A DNA stretch of 64,000 nt from Tetragonia tetragonoides (taxonomy: Eukaryota > Streptophyta > Magnoliopsida > Caryophyllales > Aizoaceae), in contig CM076139.1 of the NCBI GenBank assembly GCA_038025085.1, positions 23,825,307 to 23,889,306 of the forward strand, written 5' to 3'. The notes beneath the pieces were generated by a model. That model made no database searches and was not told where the DNA came from. It saw nothing but the letters and a program-made list of their open reading frames with translations. Position numbers and translations under genes: made by a program. Shown here piece by piece: positions 34,273-45,036 of the stretch (positions are counted from its first letter, which is position 1; the number at the start of each line of letters is the position of its first letter).

Positions 34273-37200
34273 ATGGATAGAACCGCATCATGGAATGTTA
34301 GAGGCCTCAATTGGCCTAATAAACAGAGAGAAGTTGCTCTCTTTTGTAGAAATAATAATGTTGGCTTTTGTGGCCTTGTTGAAACAAAAATTAAAATACA
34401 AAAATATGTTGAGAGTAGGATGAGAATTTGTGATGGTTGGGGATGTTTTGTTAATCATAACAAGCACCCTCTGGGAAGAGTATGGGTAATGTGGAGACAG
34501 GATATATATGATGTTCAGATTGAACAAGTGTCTGCTCAGCTAGTACACTGTTCAGTTAAACATATAGCAACAGCAAAGCTTTTTACATCACTATAATATT
34601 ATGCTTTCAATGAGGTTGCCTTGAGACTTGATTTATGGAGAGATATCAAACAAATTGCAGCTGGTATGAACTTCCCTTGGGCACTGATGGGGGATTTTAA
34701 CTGTGTACTGTCACCAGGAGAAAGAATGGGTGGCAATCCAATTACCTTTGCTGATATTCGTGATTTTAAGGAATGTGTTGACACTTGTTTTTTACAAGAC
34801 TTGCATTGGACTGGCTGTGAGTTTACATGGTGCAATAAACATCATGATGGGAGTAGAATGTGGTCTAAACTTGATAGAGTTTTGGTTAATGGAGCCTGGG
34901 TTCAGGAGCATGTAGATTCTGAAGTTATTTTTATGGTGGAGATGATTTCAGATCACTCACCTGCTATTGTTTCCCTGGGTGGTGATACTAGGAGAACAAA
35001 AAACCATTTAGATTCTGTGACATGTGGACTGAATATCCAAGTTACGTGAATATAGTGAAGGACGTATGGCAGCAGGATTTTCATGGCTGTAAAATGTACC
35101 AGATTGTGCAGAAACTTAAAGCTCTGAAGAAACAGCTCAGGAAATTACAAAGAGGGAAATACATTGACATTTTGGGAAGAGTTAATATGGCTAGGTATCA
35201 GATGCAGATTGCTCATGAGAAATTACATCAAGAGCCCACTAATGTGGAACTGCAGAAGACAGAAAAAAACAGTCAGAATTGAGTTTTGTTCTTTAAATAA
35301 TGCAGTTGAGAAGATGTTGCAGCAACAAAGCAAGGGAAACTGGGTTAGGCTGGGTGATTCTAATTCTACCTATTTCCATGCTGTTTTGAAGCAGAAAAGG
35401 CATAAGAGCAGGATCACATCTGTCATTGGCAATGATGGAATCAGAACCCATGATTTTAGCAAGATTGAAGAGCATTTTGTTAGCTATTTTTCTGATATGC
35501 TGGGAAAAGCTATAGCCAGGACTCATATTGAAATGGAAGTGATCAAAACTGGGCATACACTCTCTATTGATCAACAAATGCAGTTGCTTGTTCCTTTTAC
35601 AAGGACTGAGGTAAAAAATGCTTTTTTATCCATTCCTAGTATTTGTCCAGGCCCAGATGGTTTTAGTGGGGGCTTTTATAAATCTGCATGGGGCATTATA
35701 GGTGATGATGTAATTGATGCCACCTTAAAGTTTTTTAAGCTAAGACATGGAAACTGTTAACAAGTATAAATGCAACTGCATTAGCCTTGGTTCCTAAAAT
35801 TGATAATGCTAGCTCAGCCATTGATTTTAGGCCCATAGCCTGTTGTAGTGTCATTTATAAGGGGATTTCGAAACTGATCTGTAAGAGGTTGAAAATGGTA
35901 CTCCCTGCTTTGATAAATGACAACCAAGGAGCTTTGTAGCAGGAAGATCTATTGCCCACAATGTACTTATAAGTCATTATTGAAGGAAAAACATATCACC
36001 CAGGTGCCTTATGAAGATAGACCTTCAGAAAGCCTATGATACTGTTAACTGGAATTTTATATGTGATGTGTTAGCTGCTTTTGGGTTTCCTAGCAAATTC
36101 TGCAAATGGATTGAAGTTTGTATGAAGACAACAAGTTTCTCTGTCGTCCTAAATGGTGAATTGTGTGGATTCTTCAAAGGGGAGAGTGGCCTCAGGCAGG
36201 GAAACCCAGTTTCTTCATTACTTTTTGTTATTGCAATGGAATATCTCACAAGGATGATCCAGAGAGATGCTGCATCCTCTCATTTCAAATTCCATCCTCT
36301 TTGCAAATCAATGAAGCTTGCAAACCATTGTTTTGCTGCTTCTCTTTTGTAAGGGTAATCTGGAATCAGTTGCAGTCTTGCACAAATGTCTTGAAAAGTT
36401 TGAAAATAACTCTGGATTGTGTGTGAATTCTCAGAAATCATGTATTTATGTTGCTGGTATAGCTTCAGAGACAGAAGAAGAGATCTTGAAACTGACAGGC
36501 TTTGTTAAAGGGATTTTCCCCATGAAGTATTTGGGCCTTCCTCTATCACGAACTAAATGGGGGAAAATTGATTGTCAGGTGTTAGTAGATAAAATTTCAA
36601 GCAGAATAAAATGTTGGTCTAGTAAACACCTCTCTTATGCTGGAAGATGTCAATTAGTGAACTCAGTTTTGTTCTCTTTGCAAGTGTATTGGGCATCTGT
36701 CTTCATTCTGCCTCAGCATATTGTGAAGTCCATTGAACAGTTATGCAGGAAGTTTCTTTGGGGTCAAGATCAAAAGAAAACCTCTCTGGTTGCTTGAGAT
36801 TTGGTGTGCAGACCCAAGGCAAAGGGGGGACTGAATATAAAGAGCTGTAAGACATGGAATACAGCTGCAATTGGTAAGTATATCTGGGATGTTTCTTCCA
36901 AGCAGGATATCATTTGGGTGAAATGGGTGAATGCCATTTATTTAAAGGGTCAGAATTTTTGGGATCATGTGAGCAAAACTTGTCAAAGTTGGTATTGGTT
37001 GAAACTAAATAAACTGAAATGGAAGTTCAGGGAGGGTTATACCACTGATAACACCTGGAATTTACACAAGGCAGGGCTATATTAGTAGTGGCTACAAATT
37101 ACTGCAGAGTGAGTGTGAAGCCTACCAAGCTGCTAAGGTGATCTGGTGCAGAGCTGCTGTACCAAAGCACTCCTTTATCCTGTGGTTAGCATCACTTGGG

Positions 37201-37629
37201 AGATTACTAAATAGTGACAGGCTAGTTAGGTTCCAAATTCAGCGAGTGGATCCCAACTGCAGTCTTTGTCATGCAGCAGATGAGAGTATTACTCACTTAT
37301 TTTGCAAATGTCCCTACACACAAATTCTATGGGATGCTGCATGTACATGGCTGGGAGTGAAGAAGCATACTGCAGATTTGAACATTCTGCTTAAATGGGC
37401 AGGAAGACTCAAAGGGTCGAAAGTCAAACGCTGGGCTATACAAGCTACAATTGCTGCTGTCATCTATCATATGTGGAGAGAAAGAAACAGGAGGGTCTTT
37501 CAGCAAGAAACCATGCCAGCAGAGCAGTTACTTAAGATGCTGAAATTTGAAGTTAGCACTAGATTGTTATTTGTTTTTTCGCATAAGAAAACTATTGTAG
37601 TGAGTAGCTATATTGATAGTTTGATGTAA
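34273..37629 (+). pseudogene. LINE ORF2: endonuclease, reverse transcriptase, zf-RVT
   Basis: Starts with ASWNVRGLNWPNKQREV and GLVETKI (endonuclease); WALMGDFNCVLSPGER and ISDHSPAIV (catalytic GDFN and SDH) follow. RT: KGNWVRLGDSNSTYFHA, CPGPDGFSGGFYK, MKIDLQKAYDTVNW, GLRQGNPVSSLLF. Where FADDLL is expected (about 36325-36350) the text is CFAASLL and then shifts frame, so the catalytic Asp pair is lost by a small deletion. Then MKYLGLPL, AGRCQLVNSVL and zf-RVT (KHSFILWLASLGRLLNSDRL, CSLCHAADESITHLFCKC). Stops and shifts occur near 34594, 35048, 35280, 35760, 36350 and 36797. Confidence 0.85.
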
Positions 37630-37735
37630 TACACTTTCGCTTGGGAGACTCTTTGTTGTAGGCTCTTGAGGAAAGATTGTAATGTTTGCTAGTTCTGGTA
37701 ATAAAATCACTTAATTTGTTACCAAAAAAAAAAAA

Positions 37736-38028
37736 ATTTAAAACGTCCAAATCACTTTTCAAAAGAAAAACCCAAAAGGTTAGGGTTTCATATCAATTGG
37801 TGTGGCTAATACCTCAATATGTGAGCTATGAGAAATCGTCATCGATGGGATGACATGAGCAACTCTGAAAGAGGAAGAAGGAACACAAAAGATTGGTAGA
37901 GGCGCTGGTAGTATCTCTGGCGAAATCGAGAAGAGAGAGACGATGAAGTCGATGAATTAGAAGCGCCATAACAGAGGGAAGAGAGAGAGTGAAAATCCGG
38001 GGTGGGTGGGTTGGGGGTTTGGTGTTTT
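37736..38028. other. Outer-MULE leader-like segment before the right terminal repeat
   Basis: On the minus strand it is a CT-rich, 5'-leader-like sequence (TCATCGACTTCATCG, CTCTCTCTTCTCG) right next to the terminal repeat, mirroring 26250-26390. MULE terminal repeats often contain promoters. No domain is encoded in the 70-residue minus frame at 37826-38038. Confidence 0.4.
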
Positions 38029-38237
38029 TAACTGGCACACGCGAGACTCACGTGATTTTAAATTGGGGGCATAACGGGCTTTTATTGTTTAAAGTTGACA
38101 GAATTTGGTCAAGTCCGCTTATTTGTATAGTTTAACAAACTTTTGGCCCATATTAAGTAGTTTGTGGCAAAAAAATATTTATTAGGTTGTTTTTGGCAAA
38201 GAAAATGAAAGATAAGGTACTTTTCGGCCAAAAATTC
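38029..38237. repeat. MULE right terminal inverted repeat
   Basis: Inverse complement of 17516-17728 with few mismatches. It ends GGCCAAAAATTC, followed directly by the duplicated ATAAAATAA. Confidence 0.85.
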
Positions 38238-38241
38238 ATAA

Positions 38242-38242
<1 letters not shown>

Positions 38243-38277
<35 letters not shown>

Positions 38278-38430
38278 TAATACGGTATTATTATTATAGT
38301 TATTATAATTATTACTAGGTACAATAATATCATTATTTTATTATTATTAATTCTTACTATTACTATAATAAAAATAAAAATAAAAATAAAACTATTATTA
38401 TTACTATTATTATTATTATTTTATTACACT
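38243..38430. repeat. AAT/ATT-rich microsatellites
   Basis: A run of about ten AAT units (38243-38275) and later ATT-rich stretches (38280-38430). A similar AAT run lies just left of the MULE (17480-17515), consistent with insertion into such a tract. Confidence 0.85.
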
Positions 38431-38479
38431 CGTATAATTCTCATTCTTATTCTTAAAATTCTTATAAAAAATACAAAAA

Positions 38480-38665
38480 ATTCCAATTTTCTCCAATATG
38501 TACCAGTTTTCATGAGTTTCTCCCAATTTTCACCAGTTTGACCCAATTTTCCTCAGTTTTCACTAGTTTTTCCCAGTTACCAAATAGACATCCCAATTTT
38601 CACCAGTTTTACCAACCAATCACCAGTTACAAGTTGAAACAAATGAGCCTTATTCGTTGTAATAA
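38480..38665. repeat. CCAGTTTT/CCCAATTTTC repeats; MITE-like right half
   Basis: Six or more phrases of CCCAATTTTCACCAGTTT type, ending in AGTTGAAACAAATGAGCC. Similar phrases and an inverse TTCTTTTCAACT end occur at 17221-17350 on the other side of the MULE. Possibly one element split by it. Confidence 0.45.
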
Positions 38666-38791
38666 AAAAAAGTTGTCACGTGCAGTTGTTCTCACTTCTC
38701 TCGCAATATCCTAGGATCGCCCATAAAGTTCAAAAATTTGTATTAGTAACTTAAAAAAAATATAGGTGACCTTCACTGGTGCATGACATAC

Positions 38792-39040
38792 TACTTCCTC
38801 CGGACCACCAATAATTTTACATAGGTTTTCAAAATACTATTTTGACCATATATAACTCTTATAATATTAATATAAAAATATACAAAATTGATTTTCTTGA
38901 AAGTAGTATTTGAAATGAATGTAACAAAAGTATATTTATATTGTAAAACTTTATAAATTTTTATTTATTAATGGTCAAAATTTGTAATATTGACCCAAAA
39001 AATCGAACATATAAAATTATTTGTGGTTGAAAGTGGGTAA
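38792..39040. mobile_element. Stowaway-like MITE (degenerate)
   Basis: The left end TACTTCCTCCGGACCACCAA and the inverse of the right end (TACCCACTTTCAACCACAAA), with shared AATAATTTTAYAT inside, resemble Stowaway/mariner ends (CTCCCTCCGT..). TA occurs at both borders. About 250 bp, non-coding. Confidence 0.55.
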
Positions 39041-39050
39041 TTTGCACTAA

Positions 39051-42038
39051 TCAATATATACATATATAAAAGAGGCATTTTACGGGAGCAATAAGGCGTG
39101 CCACGTAGGCGAGAATTTTAAAAGTGCGCCACCTAAGCGAAGATAAAGACAAAAAATAACTGTTGTGAAACGTTTAGGAGTCTTAGTATCCTTACCGATA
39201 TAAAATTAGATCTTGAAAAAACCACTAGAATTTCATAAGGGTTATAACAGATTTTCGTCAAATATTCAAAATCATATTTAATATTTTCTTTACATCTCAA
39301 AAAATAACAAAAATTACACCACCAGATTCGAATCGAAAAATACTTCAGAACGAGATGCATTTACAATATGTTTAGAACACATAATTAAGCATTGAGGCGT
39401 GTCACCTAAGAAAAGAGCATAAGACGACGCACCACCTAAACAATAAAGTAATTAATAAAAATAAATAATTACTGGTAAAGATAAAGTTATAAAAAAAGGT
39501 AAAGATAAAGTTATTAAAAAACGTCAAGATAATATGAACTTTCATCCTCACACCCGACTAAGTGCTAAGACAATAAAAATTAATTTAATTTTATTGGTAA
39601 AAGATAATTTTTAGAAATTGAATTGTAAAATGAGTCATATTTGGATTGTATAATTACAAAGATAATATTAATAAAAAAAACAAGAAAATAGAGTTTGAGT
39701 AGGACACTTAACAATAATAATGGTGATAAAAACTTATGTGCCTATATAAGCACTCCAATTTTGCCACCCCTTGAACGTTTTTTTTTTTTTTTTTTTCCTT
39801 ACTTTGCCTTCCCTTCGTCCTAATTATCATGCTTAGTATTTGCTTCTCTCCTTTTTTTTTTTTGGTCCCTTGTGGACATTTAATGTCAAGCAAAGGTACA
39901 TCTACAGACTACAATTCTATGTATTTATATGTTTTCTCATAGCTATTACTGTCCGTGACCATGGTCATGCCTTTTATATTCTTTGTGCAAAGGTATTTCT
40001 CATAGCTACTGGTGAGTTTTCTTGCCCATTCAATTCACTAATTAATGTTTCTATACATGCATATAAAAAAATATAAATTAATACCCCATGTTTTGGTGAA
40101 AGTTTGCTATTGTACGTTAAATTGAGTATAGGCCTTCACAATTACTCCTATATATATTGACAATGATAATTCCTCCAAACCAAATTAGCCCACTCTCCAC
40201 TCACGTTTATTTTTTTGTAATGCTTCTTCTTCTCAAGATATCTTGATCATCCGTTTAGGTTATTTATTAGTTTACTCTTTACACTAATTAATTTAGAAAT
40301 TACTAACTTGAAAAATCATATTTTGCAGGTTTAATTTTGAAGATTATTGAGTTGTTCAACAAAAGAGTAAGTTTTTGATTGATCATCCTATTCTTCAACA
40401 ATTCATACTAAATTTTATCTTATTGTTTTCTAGACATATGGTTTGTTTTTTTTTTTCTTTTATATTGCAACTTTTTCAAGATCGAATTAATAAGTACTTT
40501 CAGGGAGTAATCAAGATTATAGGTCATCTTGCACGCACGTGGGAGTGTAGGATAGTGGCAATATATAGTATTTTGTACAAGCTAACCTTATTTTTCTTTG
40601 TGTGTATGCTTCCATATTTTGTACATGTAAGTTGTAACTAATGTATATTGCTTTCGGTAGTTTACAAGAAAAATAGTTGTAGAAATTTTTCGATACACTA
40701 GAGGTTTTAGTTAGAAACTCTACATACAATAACTTTAGAAAAAGAAATTTCAGAAGATCCAAACACCTTTTTTCTAGAGAAGACGTATTTTATGCAGACT
40801 CGAATTATTCAATTATCTACAAAAATTGGATCAAAAAAATAAAATAAGTAAGATGGATAAATTGAGTTTATTATTTAAATTGAGTTTCAAAACAACATAT
40901 ACGCTAGATTTATTGGCTAAGATATATAAACGTTAAATCTCAGTCATACAAGTACCTTTCTTTCCAAATGTATCTATTTTATTATGTAGAACAATTTCAA
41001 ATTTTGGTCCATCATTGCATATAAGATTAATTCATTAAACTATCTTTTTAAATATGTATATCAATTCATCCCACGTAAAAAGTAAATGTTTTATCTACTT
41101 GCTTAATCAAGGCGCAAGAGAGTCATGCCACACTAGAAGATAATTGCTACTTCCAATCATAAAAAGATGAAGATTAAATTCATGAACATACGAGTAGGGG
41201 ATATATACTTGATAAGAATTTGTACGGCAAGTGGCAAGCCGATTAAACTCATTATGCCCATACAATGACACATGTAAGGAGTATTTTCTTATGGATTTAT
41301 GATAGAATTATTTTGACATTATATCTACACATACTATATATTTACAACACTAAGCAATGTTGGTTTAATGCAAAAAAGAAAGAAAGAAAAGTCCATCACC
41401 TCATATTTATTAGCCTGTGTATTGTACGAGTTTGACTATAAAGTTGTCTTTTTTCAAAGAATACAGAGCACTCCACATAGTGATGTCATGTAAACAAGCA
41501 ATTAAATAAAAAATAAATAAAATTTAGGAAAATAAAATATGAAATTTGAGTTGTGATAGACCTATAGAATTTTATAAGAGTTATACACTTATAAAAGTAC
41601 CTTAGAACGAAATGCATTACAATATGTATAAGAAACATGGTAGGAATGTATGTAAATGTTGGTACCCGTAAGTAAAAAAAATATTAATAATAACATGAAT
41701 TTCGAAAATTAATAATGAGCATATACGTTTAGCCCGTGCATCAACGTTTAGAGATCAAAGTTCGCGTATCTAGACTTAGGGACGTAACTAATTTGAAAAA
41801 TGATGGAAGCCTGATCATTCTTGATATAATGCTCTCCGATGAGGAGGTAATTTATTTCAATTTTTTTTATATCCCTTAGAAAACCATCTATCTTATAAGT
41901 GTTACAATTTTATAAGAGAAACTCATATTATAATATATTTATGCATGAGGTCACCTCATAAGAAAGTTTTTATTTTTGGGGTTACATCAAACATGCTATT
42001 AACACACAATTTATGTATTGCACGAGCTTTAAAACTAG
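39051..42038 (+). mobile_element. Non-autonomous Helitron-like element 4
   Basis: It starts with TC after A (A|TCAATATATACATATATAAA) and ends CTAG|T at 42035-42038 after TTTAAAA and an imperfect GTGCAATACA-type hairpin (about 42013-42026). It has CGCCACCTAAG/GCCACGTAGG words like elements 1 and 2. No Rep/helicase frames. At 39735-39745 CCTATATAAGC resembles a TATA box and is followed by a pyrimidine-rich leader-like run, so a captured promoter is possible. The element ends about 340 bp before the ClpB3 start codon. Confidence 0.6.
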
Positions 42039-42193
42039 TATCACCAAAAGAAGGTCTACAAAAGTACTCTAAAATGTATCAAGGTTTCCATATTTCCATG
42101 CAAAAACTGTTGGGGGCCCCGCAAAGGTGAACTTTGGAGAGGCAAGGTAACCATTGATATCCAAACACAGCAACAAAGCCAATTCCCCTCACT

Positions 42194-42208
42194 AGAAACT
42201 CCTCGAAC
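42194..42208 (+). promoter_or_regulatory. Heat-shock-element-like site upstream of ClpB3
   Basis: AGAAACTCCTCGAAC fits nGAAnnTTCnnGAAn with one mismatch (TCC for TTC) and correct 5-bp phasing of three units. It lies about 175 bp before the ClpB3 ATG, in the 340 bp left between the Helitron end and the gene. Plant ClpB genes are known heat-shock-factor targets. Function here is inferred. Confidence 0.5.
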
Positions 42209-42380
42209 ACTCACTACATTTCCCAGTCCCAAACAAAAGGGCTTAACTTGACATATCCAAATCTCCCAAATTCTCATTCATTTTCTCTCTCCTAACTAAA
42301 CTCAAAATTCAAAAACTAAAAATCAACCCATTACTGAGCGTTGTTTAACTGAGTTTTGCTTTGGCTGAAGCATAGCTTTA

Positions 42381-42629
42381 ATGGCAACCACAACTTTGTT
42401 TTCAGGAGCACAACTTCGTCTTCCACCAATAAAGACTGTTGTTAGAAACCCCTTGTTTTCTCAGTCTGCTATTGTCTCTTTTGGTTTTACTTCAAGACCC
42501 AATTGCCCAAAATCATTGAATTGCTTGAAATTGGGTCAGAATTTCAGCAATGTTTCTCTGTATAGCAGTTCCAAGAAGAGTTCGAGGTCTGGGTCTTTTG
42601 TTGTCAGATGTGAAGCTGCAAGTGGGAGG
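42381..42629 (+). CDS. CLPB3: CLPB3 exon 1 (transit peptide)
   Basis: 83 codons, [16 protein letters not shown] to CEAASGR: Ser/Thr-rich, few acidic residues, typical of a chloroplast transit peptide. Donor GG|GTAAAT. The 5' leader (from about 42250) is CT- and A-rich; no clear TATA box is seen. Confidence 0.95.
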
Positions 42630-44985
42630 GTAAATTTCTTTAATCAGTTTGGTTTATACTGATCTCTAAATTATGTGAATTTAGTGCATGATTGATGTTT
42701 TTATTGTTGAATTGGTATTGAAGTTAGGGCCTTTACTCTTTTGGCATTGTGAGTCAATCTCTATTGGTTGTGAGGAAGTGGGTCTGATTCAAAATTGTGA
42801 ATTTTAGTTCATTAGTCTTTGCTGTTCAATTGTTTAGTTTATAGTTCTTCTCCCTCGTAAGAGTGAGTTTAGTGCATGATAAGGGTTTTTAGTGTTGAAT
42901 TTGCTGTTCATGTTATGGTTTTCCTTCCAATCTGTTGCCATTGTGGGTCACTCTCTATATCACTGTGAGGAGTGGGTTTGATTTGAAATTTGAGAAGAAT
43001 ATCAATTTAGCTCAGTAGTCTTTGTTGCCCAATTTGTTCTTCAAGTTATAGTTGTTCTTTCTGATAAGAGTATAACAACCACCCAAGAAGTATCCTATCG
43101 AGGGTGGGGTCTGGGGACGTCTAGCTTGATGCAGTCCTACCCTTAGCTAGTCGCCTAATAGAGAAGCTATTTACGGTAGACCCAAAAAAGCAGTTTTGAA
43201 AACATTTGAAAACAGTTGAATTTAGAAATAGTGAGTGAATGGTTGATGGAATGAATGCTTGAGTGAGTAGAATACTAGATGTATGTATGTATAAGAATAC
43301 TTGCACAAATAAAATGAATAACTTATTCAATTGATGAAGAAGGGGCGACGGATGAACATAACAAGTAAACTAAAGGGTGTTACCAGAGTAACTCGAAAAA
43401 GAATAAAATACCTAAATGCAAAAGCAAACATCACAAGCAAATGTATCAAGGAAGAGCAACACATTCATCTATCTAGGATCCTCATACTCTATATGTATCC
43501 TACTACGCTAACGTTTCCTATTTAAAGCTAGGTCATCGGTAAGCTCTAGAAGGGACAAATCATGACAACCTCTCTCTTCTTCTCTTACAAGGACCCTGAG
43601 TATAGTCTTCTCCCCCACCTCCTCACTGAGGCGTCTGGTTGTCTCGTCTTCTGCTTCACTCTTCTTTCTGATAAGATTTTTGAATCAAGGCTGACTTAAT
43701 GACGATCACTTCCTGTGTTTTAGAAGGGAGTTACAGTGAGGTGAGCCTCTCATAGTTAACCCAGCTAGAAGTAGGAGAGAGATATTATGGACTTCTCTAT
43801 AGATTTTTCAGCATAAGCATTTCAGTACGTGTTACAGATTGATATTGGCTCAATAAATTAGCTATTAGCTATTCTGGAATTACCTGTTTACCTTAGATCC
43901 TGCCGTGCCACAAGCTGAATCGGGTGACTTGCCAATGTTCTTGACACTGTTTAACACACATGGCCTTTCCTTTGATTGCGTGTGCACACCTCTAGCAGCC
44001 TTGGGTGTGCCCTTCATTTTGACAATCTCAGAAATTTCTGTATCATTCCCTCTCCTCAAGTACACCCTTGTCCCCAAGGGTCTAGACTCTAGCGTAGGGA
44101 ATCCAGGCGATGATGTCGACATAAGGTCCCCATATACCTTGTATTTTTTTCGCATTCTGTTTACTTGGGAGGTTCTGGGGTAGGGCTGAAGAAAGGGGGG
44201 CACTTACCAATACCATGTCAAGTACGGTGAATCATGGAGTCCAGTTGAAGTTCTAGTGTATAAGCAACCTTGGTGATTGTAACTTGTGGCTAGATATATG
44301 ACTAAACATGACAAGGCACTCAACCCTGCTTGCAGGATTTTGCCTTGAGATAAACCATGCCCTCTAGATGAAATTCCCTTTCTGGCCGGTTTGCCAATCC
44401 CCTCATTCTATTATGAGCACAGTGATGAGATGTTCAAGGTCCTTGATGGCCATTTCTCTGACTCCATGGGATTGGCCAACCGTTTCCATGGCATATTCTC
44501 CCAGAAGGTTGTGTACATGAAGAGAGGGTGCCATAAACTTTTCATAAGAGTCCTCTGGTGGTTGAACGGTAGAGGTGTAGAGCTCTGGAAGTTGAGTGAT
44601 AAGTGGTATTGCATCACCATTCTACTAGTGCTAGAGGTATCCAAGCCCAGCAATGATGAGAATCTCCGTATTTTGTCTGTTTGGGAAGGGTTAAAGACAA
44701 AAGACAAGTTCCATCCTCTGTGAGTTAAGAAAGGGTTTCTGAAAAGTACTCATCACAATTTGTTGAGGCATCCTGTGCATTATGTTTGTATGGTAAAAAA
44801 AGGCTCGCTCCTACATGCATTATGGATGTGCTAAAGCAATGAGCTGCGGAGTTTTGCTTAAGAGTATGTATAATCACCACACTCACTCCTTTTTTCTAGA
44901 CTTGGTATAAGTCATTAAAGAAAACATGGAAAGTTTACACATTGTGCCAAGAACGGGTAGAGGTTCTAGGCAACTATTTCACATT

Positions 44986-45036
<51 letters not shown>

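Larger units (their letters stand above)
32870..37735 (+). mobile_element. Near full-length plant LINE (L1-like), broken frames, poly(A) end
   Basis: It has the full non-LTR order: ORF1 with DUF4283 and zinc knuckle, ORF2 with apurinic-type endonuclease, reverse transcriptase and zf-RVT, then AATAAAATCAC and a 13-A tail (37723-37735). At about 4.9 kb it is close to full plant L1 length. Frames are broken at several points, so it is inactive. No clear target duplication could be read. It lies inside the outer MULE, 0.3 kb from that element's right terminal repeat. Confidence 0.85.

Noticed and set aside
38109..38333. Leu/Ile/Tyr-rich minus open frame
   Set aside because: Translation of the terminal inverted repeat and the AAT microsatellite.
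42056..42277. Minus-strand open frame over the CLPB3 promoter
   Set aside because: No domain, overlaps the Helitron end and the leader of CLPB3; no sign of its own promoter.
43880..44203. 107-residue minus open frame in CLPB3 intron 1
   Set aside because: No recognisable domain; surrounded by degraded retroelement sequence and unsupported by splice context.
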